21,348 bases of DNA from a virus: positions 1-21,348 of the IMG/VR virus record IMGVR_UViG_3300021964_000663; one strand, 5' to 3'. Below the pieces are notes generated by a model. That model was not told where the DNA came from and searched no databases. It saw only the letters and a program-made list of their open reading frames with translations. Shown here one piece after another: positions 1-3,798 of this stretch. The position numbers were made by a program, and so were the translations under genes. The number at the start of each line of letters is the position of its first letter. The first letter of the stretch is position 1.

Positions 1-2
1 CT

Positions 3-539
3 GCAAATACAAGACAAGAAGCAGAAGAATTTTTAGAATTTGAAAGGTTGAAGCGTGATGAAAAACATAGATTAGAAACTGTAGAATGTATCAAAGAAAG
101 TAGTTTATCTAAAACTTTAAAACAAAAATATATAGCCTGTACAAAAAGAGTATATAAAAATAATCTGAGAGAAAAAATTCCGAAAGATACTGTTATGCAT
201 TTATCAGAAAAATATGGAGACGCAAGAAAAAATAGTAGTCAAGAAGGTAGAACATTTAGAGATTTTAATATTACATTTGATTATGTTTTAGAAATGTATG
301 ATAAGACAAAAGGACTATGCCCATTTTTTCAATTACCTTTTGTTGTGGAAAATAAATTGTTACCTAAATACATGAGAAATTATGAAGCACCAAGTATTGA
401 TAGGTGGGATAATTCCAAGGGTTATGTTTATGGGAATATAAAAATCATGTCTTGGAATGCTAACAGAATGAAAGGTAATTTATCCTTAAATAAATTTGAA
501 ACCTTTTGTCAAAATTCATTAAACTATTTAACAAAGTGA
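3..539 (+). CDS. HNH-like endonuclease fragment, 5' end outside the window
   Basis: The reading frame is open from the left edge to the TGA at 537-539, so the gene is cut and its real start lies upstream. An internal TTG at 48 could be mistaken for a start but has no Shine-Dalgarno site. The C-terminal half resembles phage HNH-type nucleases: a GLCPFFQLPF segment sits where these proteins have a C-x-x-TG-x-P turn, followed by SIDRWDNSKGYVYGNIKIMS and a downstream N-R-M-K. In that family the S-x-D-R and N residues belong to the metal-binding core. The usual second Cys and clear His residues are not visible, so activity is uncertain. The N-terminal part is Lys/Glu-rich and helical. The next gene follows 10 nt later. 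A homing or packaging nuclease role is possible but not shown. Confidence 0.6.
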   Translation, partial: ANTRQEAEEFLEFERLKRDEKHRLETVECIKESSLSKTLKQKYIACTKRVYKNNLREKIPKDTVMHLSEKYGDARKNSSQEGRTFRDFNITFDYVLEMYDKTKGLCPFFQLPFVVENKLLPKYMRNYEAPSIDRWDNSKGYVYGNIKIMSWNANRMKGNLSLNKFETFCQNSLNYLTK

Positions 540-549
540 GGTAAAAAAA

Positions 550-789
550 GTGAGTAAAATCAATGACTTATTAGAAGAAGCAAGACGGCAAGGGGCATTT
601 GACAAATACTATGAATGGGATATCCCAAAAAAATATAGATTCCCTGTATTTAAAGAACAAATAGGTAGTGTTATATTCGTATACAAATTAAAAGAACACA
701 CAATTAAAAATGAAAAAAAAGATGTACAGTTAGAAAAAATTGTGAATGAAACTTTAAACAAAACGAATAACATTAATAGAGGTGAATGA
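550..789 (+). CDS. Hypothetical 79-residue protein
   Basis: I do not recognise this protein. It starts at GTG, preceded by the purine-rich stretch GTGAGGTAAAAAAA, which supplies a GAGG Shine-Dalgarno site. The N-terminal half is mixed and aromatic (a YYEWD segment near residue 20, a hydrophobic VIFVYKL strand near 40); the C-terminal half is a Lys/Glu/Asn-rich helix. There is no signal peptide or membrane segment. Its TGA overlaps the ATG of the following mini-gene (ATGA), suggesting translational coupling. Being small and inside a compact phage early region, it may be a host-directed accessory protein, but nothing in the sequence specifies a function. Confidence 0.6.
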   Translation: MSKINDLLEEARRQGAFDKYYEWDIPKKYRFPVFKEQIGSVIFVYKLKEHTIKNEKKDVQLEKIVNETLNKTNNINRGE

Positions 790-890
790 AAAAACCTTAC
801 ACAGTAAGACAAATTTTTTACTTGACAAATTGTATGAAGTATGAAACAATAAGAGCAAGTCAAAAAACAGAAAGGAAAACTAATGACTAA
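786..890 (+). CDS. Possible 34-residue mini-protein bridging two genes
   Basis: This short frame starts at the ATG that overlaps the preceding stop (ATGA at 786-789), has an AGAGGTG Shine-Dalgarno site just upstream, and ends at TAA 888-890, overlapping the next ATG by 8 nt. Overlap on both sides at the exact sites used by this phage argues for a real gene. The predicted peptide begins MKKPYTVRQIFYLTN and is basic, with no known domain. The same DNA also carries the recurrent CTTAC-ACA-GTAAG hairpin and a promoter-like element, so it may be regulatory DNA that happens to be open. Confidence 0.4.
   Translation: MKKPYTVRQIFYLTNCMKYETIRASQKTERKTND
796..808 (+). repeat. Recurrent CTTAC-ACA-GTAAG hairpin, copy 1
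   Basis: A 5-bp perfect stem (CTTAC/GTAAG) with a 3-nt ACA loop. The same element recurs at 4007-4021, 5625-5641 and 7403-7420. Here it lies just upstream of the promoter-like element at 822. Confidence 0.6.
822..850 (+). promoter_or_regulatory. Sigma-70-type promoter for the 244-residue gene
   Basis: TTGACA at 822-827, 17-nt spacer, TGA plus AACAAT (-10 with extended TGn) at 842-850. The upstream context TTTTTTACTTGACA is identical to that of the promoter at 2933, and the AAGTATGA spacer segment is at the same offset in both. The predicted start near 857 leaves a short leader to the ATG at 883. It overlaps a possible mini-ORF, which lowers certainty. Confidence 0.55.
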
Positions 891-1617
891 GAAAAAAACA
901 GAAACGCAACAAGAAACAGAATCAGTTATTGACGGTTTACTTGTTGAGAAACTAGACGCTTGGCGTACTGAGGAAATCAAAAGGGAAAACTCCCATGTGA
1001 TAGTTGATTTAATAGATTATCTATCTACTAAAGTTTATCCCGATTTCAAAAATAAAGATACTGATAAGGAATTAAAAGCCGTTAGGAAGTATATCCTAGC
1101 AAGTTATCCCTTTGATGAATCATTAGGTATCAGTAGAAATGCGTATGATGTGATGAATAGTAGAATATCTAGAGGTGGTCAATTAGTCTATCGTAAAAAG
1201 ATTATTATCAAAGATGATAGACTTAGAGATAAAAAAGGAAATGCCTTGACGATTTCTAAAATGGAAGACATCCACAATAACTTCATCAATAAAACTTCTA
1301 AGCCTAAACTAGAAGCAGTAAAGGAAGAAGTGGAAGTTGAAGAAGATACGCCATTAACAGTAGAACAATCACCTAGAAAACCACAAGAGGAATTATCCCA
1401 TAGTGATATGATTAATGAATTATCAAGTACTGATTTGTTTGTTGATGTAAGTACGACATTCTTTACAAAGATGATGACATTAAATTCTAGTGATTTAAAT
1501 AATCTATTCGAGGATAGAAATTTCGTGGAATATGTACAAGAAAATTACAAACCATTGAAACATCTATTGGAGCAGATTATTAAAATAGGTGTCAAGAAAA
1601 AATCTAAAGTTGCGTAA
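883..1617 (+). CDS. Hypothetical 244-residue early protein
   Basis: I do not recognise the family. The start is supported by AGAAAGGA seven bases before the ATG, the standard ribosome site of this phage, and by a promoter at 822-850. The N-terminus is polar (MTKKKTETQQETES); residues about 30-120 form a mixed, probably folded region with YPDFKNKDTDKELKAVRKY and an ISRGGQLVYRKK basic stretch; residues about 140-175 are a Glu/Val/Pro-rich linker; the C-terminal 70 residues are helical and end in a basic KKKSKVA tail. There are no membrane segments or catalytic motifs I can name. A strong stem-loop follows immediately, so this gene probably forms its own short transcription unit. The basic patches would fit a nucleic-acid-binding regulator, but that is only inference. 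Confidence 0.75.
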   Translation: MTKKKTETQQETESVIDGLLVEKLDAWRTEEIKRENSHVIVDLIDYLSTKVYPDFKNKDTDKELKAVRKYILASYPFDESLGISRNAYDVMNSRISRGGQLVYRKKIIIKDDRLRDKKGNALTISKMEDIHNNFINKTSKPKLEAVKEEVEVEEDTPLTVEQSPRKPQEELSHSDMINELSSTDLFVDVSTTFFTKMMTLNSSDLNNLFEDRNFVEYVQENYKPLKHLLEQIIKIGVKKKSKVA

Positions 1618-1630
1618 TCAATCTAACTTC

Positions 1631-1660
1631 AAGGACAGGGGTTATATTCCCCTGTTCTTT
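1631..1660 (+). terminator. Stem-loop terminator after the 244-residue gene
   Basis: AAGGACAGGGG pairs with CCCCTGTTCTT (11 bp with one G-T wobble) around a 7-nt TTATATT loop, followed by a short T-run (TTT, then ATAT). It sits 14 nt after the stop at 1617 and before the SD of the next gene. Confidence 0.7.
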
Positions 1661-1679
1661 ATATAGAAAGGAAAACAAA

Positions 1680-1826
1680 ATGAGTTGTATGCACAATGAA
1701 ATACTACTAGAAAAATGGTATGAGGAAGCCTTACAAGAAACATTAAAAGAATATAAAGATGTATCTAAGGCCGAAGAAGAAGCAGAAAAGATAGCAAGGG
1801 ATAGATTACAAAGGGAAAGTGAATAA
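1680..1826 (+). CDS. 48-residue acidic helical protein
   Basis: A short frame, easily missed. ATG 1680 follows AGAAAGGAAAACAAA, the same ribosome-site context as neighbouring genes, and its TAA shares one base with the next ATG (TAATG). The peptide begins MSCMHNEILLEKWYEEALQE and continues as one predicted charged helix rich in Glu, Lys and Ala (a KAEEEAEKIARDRLQRES tail), with coiled-coil character. It opens a chain of five overlapping small genes running to 2574. No function can be assigned. Confidence 0.6.
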   Translation: MSCMHNEILLEKWYEEALQETLKEYKDVSKAEEEAEKIARDRLQRESE

Positions 1827-2011
1827 TGACTAATGAGAAAGCATTTATGATAGCTGATAGATTGTTTTGGATATTCATTGAGAATACGCATCCCAATAAA
1901 ATAGATGACTATATTGAAGCTGACCCTGACAATCCTGACGGCACAAGAAATACCGAAAGAGGTATAGAATTATTTGATGAGATAGAAGAATTTGTAAGGG
2001 GGATAGAATGA
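1826..2011 (+). CDS. Hypothetical 61-residue acidic protein
   Basis: Start and stop are fixed by coupling: the ATG shares a base with the preceding stop, and the TGA overlaps the next ATG (ATGA). An AAAGGGAAAG ribosome site lies within the end of the upstream gene. The sequence has an aromatic core (ADRLFWIFIENTHPNKIDDY) followed by an acidic Asp/Pro-rich loop and a Glu-rich C-terminal helix. No membrane segment and no recognised family. Acidic small early phage proteins are sometimes inhibitors of host factors or DNA mimics, but nothing specific supports that here. Confidence 0.6.
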   Translation: MTNEKAFMIADRLFWIFIENTHPNKIDDYIEADPDNPDGTRNTERGIELFDEIEEFVRGIE

Positions 2012-2181
2012 ATAAAGTTATTGGTTGGAAGGCAACACTTGAGTTGAGTTGGGATGACGGAACAACAGAAAAGATTAATGACTATGATTTTTCAGATTGG
2101 TTAAATGAACAAATTGATTATGAGATTAGTGATTATGAAGAATCTAAAGCTATGATAGAAAGGGAAGACAATAATGATTGA
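2008..2181 (+). CDS. 57-residue acidic protein
   Basis: ATG 2008 overlaps the preceding stop by four bases and TGA 2179-2181 extends 8 nt past the next ATG, so the frame is locked into the overlapping chain. The N-terminus MNKVIGWKATLELSWDDGTT looks like a beta hairpin, followed by a strongly acidic stretch (INDYDFSDWLNEQIDYEISD). The N-terminal strand-turn-strand plus acidic tail is common in small phage proteins, but I recognise no named family. GGGGGATAG upstream may act as the SD. Confidence 0.55.
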   Translation: MNKVIGWKATLELSWDDGTTEKINDYDFSDWLNEQIDYEISDYEESKAMIEREDNND

Positions 2182-2386
2182 TAAATTAAAGAAGGCACGA
2201 TACACTTTACGAGATACAGAAAAATATCTTAGTGGCATCCTAGCGTATGAATGGATGCATCATCATCCACACTTTCATGGCAATACAAAACAAGTCATGC
2301 AAGATATACGAGATAATCTGATTAAGACTAGCGAAGAACTCAGAGGGATTATCGATTCTATAAACTTAGATATCGACAAACAATAA
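2174..2386 (+). CDS. Hypothetical 70-residue helical, His-rich protein
   Basis: Starts 8 nt before the upstream stop with AGAAAGGGAAG upstream as ribosome site. Two predicted helices flank a histidine cluster (WMHHHPHFHG, about residues 27-36) that could bind metal, though such clusters also arise by chance. The N-terminal helix (LKKARYTLRDTEKYL) is basic and the C-terminal helix mixed. Its TAA shares one base with the next ATG. No family recognised. Confidence 0.6.
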   Translation: MIDKLKKARYTLRDTEKYLSGILAYEWMHHHPHFHGNTKQVMQDIRDNLIKTSEELRGIIDSINLDIDKQ

Positions 2387-2574
2387 TGGCGGTATATTAC
2401 CTATCCGATTATATAAAGTTTACTCAAGAGAAACTTGATGAAGCTAAAAAGAATTGGAGAAATGGGGAAGAATGGGATGATGAGGAATACGAGAGGGTAG
2501 AATTTTTAGAACAAACACTAAAACATCTAGTGGAAATGAGAGAACATGGGGAAATATTCTATACTGACTTTTAA
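2386..2574 (+). CDS. Hypothetical 62-residue acidic helical protein
   Basis: Last gene of the overlapping chain 1680-2574; its ATG shares a base with the previous stop (TAATG). The sequence is a helical hairpin: SDYIKFTQEKLDEAKKNW, an acidic turn EEWDDEEY, then FLEQTLKHLVEMREHG. There is no membrane segment or catalytic motif. A stem-loop 12 nt after the stop may end this unit as well as the opposing gene. Function unknown. Confidence 0.6.
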   Translation: MAVYYLSDYIKFTQEKLDEAKKNWRNGEEWDDEEYERVEFLEQTLKHLVEMREHGEIFYTDF

Positions 2575-2583
2575 ATCCATGAT

Positions 2584-2622
2584 AAAACATACACGAGGGG
2601 TATCTAATACCCCCTGTATGTT
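2584..2622 (-). terminator. Stem-loop between converging units, best oriented for the minus strand
   Basis: AACATACA (2586-2593) pairs with TGTATGTT (2615-2622), and GGGGTAT (2597-2603) with ATACCCC (2607-2613), around a CTA loop with a small internal loop. On the minus strand the hairpin is followed by TTTT; on the plus strand no T-run follows. It could serve both the plus chain ending at 2574 and the minus-strand gene beginning at 2821. Confidence 0.65.
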
Positions 2623-2659
2623 CCTTAAAACAAGTTTTTATACCTTGTTTTCTTGTGGA

Positions 2660-2821
2660 CTAGGCTCTTTTATTCTTAAATTGTATATAAGCCCACTCCC
2701 TGTCATCTTGTCTATATTCATTTTCCACAAATCGCCTGACGCAGTCTTCATTGTTTGAATCATGATGAAACATGCCAAGAAAAAAGCTGATAGATTTTTT
2801 AGTAATACCAAAAACATTCAT
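2660..2821 (-). CDS. Small minus-strand gene in the early region, 53 residues
   Basis: A gene opposed to all its neighbours. Reading the minus strand, a promoter (TTGAAA-16-TATAAT), then AGGGGGTG as a near-consensus Shine-Dalgarno site, then three staggered ATGs at 2825, 2821 and 2817. The ATG at 2821 has the best spacing (8 nt) and gives a protein starting MNVFGITKKSISFFLG with a charged, aromatic C-terminal half (RRFVENEYRQDDREWAYIQF), a composition typical of small phage proteins. The ATG at 2817 opens a different frame of 59 residues (to 2638) with a hydrophobic N-terminus, which remains an alternative. A terminator stem-loop lies beyond either stop. No helix-turn-helix or known domain is visible. 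Confidence 0.55.
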   Translation of the reverse strand: MNVFGITKKSISFFLGMFHHDSNNEDCVRRFVENEYRQDDREWAYIQFKNKRA

Positions 2822-2858
2822 TCATTACACCCCCTTTTTTATTTCGTGTATAATTTAT

Positions 2859-2886
2859 ATTATAATGTAAAATCGTTATTTTTCAA
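2859..2886 (-). promoter_or_regulatory. Minus-strand sigma-70 promoter
   Basis: On the minus strand, TTGAAA (2886-2881), a 16-nt spacer and a perfect TATAAT (2864-2859). The predicted start near 2852 gives an approximately 30-nt leader to the ATG at 2821. It is divergent to the plus promoter at 2933. Confidence 0.6.
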
Positions 2887-2917
2887 GTGTTTTTATGGCA
2901 TATCTGCTATGCAAGTT

Positions 2918-2967
2918 TTGTACATTTTTTACTTGACATTCGTGTACAAGTATGAGAGAATGTACAA
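2918..2967. promoter_or_regulatory. Candidate operator cluster of TGTACA sites
   Basis: The palindrome TGTACA occurs three times in under 50 bp: within TTGTACA (2918-2924), TGTACAAG (2943-2950) and TGTACAAA (2961-2968). These positions lie upstream of the -35, inside the spacer, and just after the -10 of the plus promoter, where a repressor would act. The hexamer also occurs elsewhere inside genes (for example near 8357), so binding is a hypothesis. Confidence 0.35.
2933..2961 (+). promoter_or_regulatory. Sigma-70-type promoter driving the structured leader
   Basis: TTGACA at 2933-2938, 17-nt spacer, TGA plus GAGAAT (extended -10) ending at 2961. It shares TTTTTTACTTGACA and AAGTATGA with the promoter at 822. 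The predicted first transcribed base is about 2968, exactly where the left arm of the 14-bp inverted repeat begins. Confidence 0.6.
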
Positions 2968-3054
2968 ATGTTAGGGAACAGTATCTTTATTAACAAATTA
3001 TTAAAGAAAGGAATCCAAGTTTATGTGTATATAAATCCTCACTGTTCCCTAACA
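2968..3054 (+). ncRNA. Structured leader RNA or small RNA closed by a perfect 14-bp stem
   Basis: TGTTAGGGAACAGT (2969-2982) is perfectly complementary to ACTGTTCCCTAACA (3041-3054). The 58 nt between them fold into two hairpins: CTTTA-T-TAA / TTA-T-TAAAG with a CAAA tetraloop (2985-3006), and AGGA plus TTTAT paired with ATAAA plus TCCT around a GTGTAT loop (3009-3039, 7-nt bulge). The result is a three-way junction that would start at the predicted transcription start. The second hairpin hides an AAAGGA ribosome-site sequence. Pairing is read directly; existence of the RNA and any function are inferred. It could be a 5' leader controlling the gene at 3065, a stable 5' cap-like structure, or a free small RNA. 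Confidence 0.5.
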
Positions 3055-3078
3055 CAAAATAGTAATGAACAAATATAA
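2968..3078 (+). CDS. Possible 36-residue leaderless ORF overlapping the structured leader
   Basis: An ATG sits at the predicted transcription start (2968) of the promoter at 2933. The frame, beginning MLGNSIFINKLLKKG, runs to TAA 3076-3078 and overlaps the start of the next gene at 3065. If translated without a leader, ribosomes could reinitiate at 3065, which itself lacks a Shine-Dalgarno site. The frame may equally be accidental, since the same bases build a long RNA stem. Confidence 0.25.
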   Translation: MLGNSIFINKLLKKGIQVYVYINPHCSLTQNSNEQI

Positions 3079-3253
3079 AGTATATACTCATCTAGTCACT
3101 GTAAGACATTACAGTATTTTGGCAGATACACCTGACAATGCAAAGAATCTAGCCAAGAGTATAGTAAAGAAATTGTCAAGACAGAATCCTGTTATCATGT
3201 TTGAAAGGGATTATGTAAGAATAAAAAAAGTAGAAAGGATAGACAATGAATAA
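3065..3253 (+). CDS. Small YxVxxxxxxYxIxADT-type protein, 62 residues
   Basis: The protein opens with two predicted strands (YKVYTHLVTV and HYSILADT) followed by an Ala/Lys helix (DNAKNLAKSIVKKL) and a final basic strand. The ADT-x-x-x-A-x-x-x-A arrangement is shared with the protein at 3478-3669 and with many small phage and plasmid proteins of unknown role. No Shine-Dalgarno site is visible next to the ATG (CACAAAATAGTA precedes it), so translation probably depends on the structured leader or coupling to the upstream ORF. The stop overlaps the next ATG by 8 nt. Function unknown. Confidence 0.65.
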   Translation: MNKYKVYTHLVTVRHYSILADTPDNAKNLAKSIVKKLSRQNPVIMFERDYVRIKKVERIDNE

Positions 3254-3494
3254 AATAAGAATAGAATGTCAAGAATGTGAGGGCCTAGGCCGTATACCTG
3301 TATGCCCTGAGCCAAGGTATGATGAATGGGAAGATTGCCCTGTATGTGAAGGTCATGGCCATTGGCTTGAAGAGGAAGAAGTAGTAGAAAAAATGAGAGG
3401 CAGTTGTATTGTTGATGAAGAGATTGATACAATGTTTAATGATTATGAAGTAGAAAGATTAACTGAAAGGAAGAACAATGGATATTATGACTAA
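3246..3494 (+). CDS. DnaJ-like zinc-finger protein, 82 residues
   Basis: Two CxxCxGxG repeats, CQECEGLG near residue 8 and CPVCEGHG near residue 32, are the hallmark of DnaJ-type zinc modules, in which the four cysteines bind one zinc ion. The rest is acidic and helical, with no J-domain, so it is not a chaperone by itself. In this family the module binds proteins or nucleic acids. ATG 3246 lies inside the end of the upstream gene with GAAAGGA just before it. A similar CxxC pair is found inside the phage's DNA polymerase, which makes a replication-associated role conceivable but unproven. Confidence 0.75.
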   Translation: MNKIRIECQECEGLGRIPVCPEPRYDEWEDCPVCEGHGHWLEEEEVVEKMRGSCIVDEEIDTMFNDYEVERLTERKNNGYYD

Positions 3495-3669
3495 GACTTA
3501 TGTATTGTATGTGGAAGAAAAGAAAACTAAAAAGTATTTTGTAAAAGCTGATACAGAAGAACAAGCTAAAGAAAGATATTTAATAGACGGCTTAACTTCT
3601 AACTTGTATGATAAAGATGAAGAACGAAAAATACTTCATGTAGCTTTAGCTGAGTTTAAACTTGACTAG
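3478..3669 (+). CDS. Second small ADT-type protein, 63 residues
   Basis: GAAAGGAAGAACA places the start at ATG 3478 rather than the in-frame ATG at 3487. The sequence TYVLYVEEKKTKKYFVKADT followed by EEQAKERY repeats the strand-strand-ADT-helix layout of the protein at 3065, suggesting an old duplication or a shared small fold. There is an acidic middle (DKDEERK) and no membrane segment. It overlaps the zinc-finger gene by 17 nt and is followed by a 129-nt intergenic region with the primase promoter. No function recognised. Confidence 0.65.
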   Translation: MDIMTKTYVLYVEEKKTKKYFVKADTEEQAKERYLIDGLTSNLYDKDEERKILHVALAEFKLD

Positions 3670-3707
3670 ATTTTCCACTATGAAGTATATGTATATAACC
3701 CCCCAAA

Positions 3708-3766
3708 CCACATGTGGATGTTATCATACTTTTAATAATTTGTCAAGGATAAAATTTTACTTGACA
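3708..3766. promoter_or_regulatory. Palindrome and inverted repeat upstream of primase promoter
   Basis: CCACATGTGG (3708-3717) is a perfect 10-bp palindrome. TGTCAAG (3741-3747) is the inverse of CTTGACA (3760-3766), the latter containing the -35 box. Both are plausible protein-binding sites for controlling the primase promoter. Nothing else is seen in 3670-3760. Confidence 0.35.
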
Positions 3767-3788
3767 TTCAGAAAAAAAAGTGTATAGT
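3761..3788 (+). promoter_or_regulatory. Sigma-70 promoter of the primase gene
   Basis: TTGACA 3761-3766, 16-nt spacer ending in TG, TATAGT 3783-3788; an alternative perfect TATAAT lies at 3789-3794 but with 22-nt spacing. The predicted start near 3795 is only about 4 nt before the primase ATG, so the message would be leaderless. The ATTTTACTTGACATTC context matches the promoter at 2933. Confidence 0.7.
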
Positions 3789-3798
3789 TATAATACAA

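Noticed and set aside
609-980. Minus-strand frame of 123 codons
   Set aside because: Covers the opposite strand of two plus-strand genes and a promoter; Ser/Phe/Cys-rich composition and no ribosome site.
2638-2817. Alternative minus-strand 59-codon frame
   Set aside because: Its ATG is 12 nt from the ribosome site, versus 8 nt for the 2821 start. Kept only as an alternative to the annotated 53-residue frame.
2546-2974. Two plus-strand frames of 70 codons (2546-2758, 2762-2974)
   Set aside because: They lie antisense to the better supported minus-strand gene, have no ribosome sites of the local type, cross a terminator stem-loop and the divergent promoters, and encode Phe/Tyr/Cys-rich peptides typical of shadows.
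3098-3115. ACTGTAA-GACA-TTACAGT hairpin inside the gene at 3065
   Set aside because: A good 7-bp stem, but its core differs from the recurrent CTTAC-ACA-GTAAG element and it occurs once, so I did not add it to that family.
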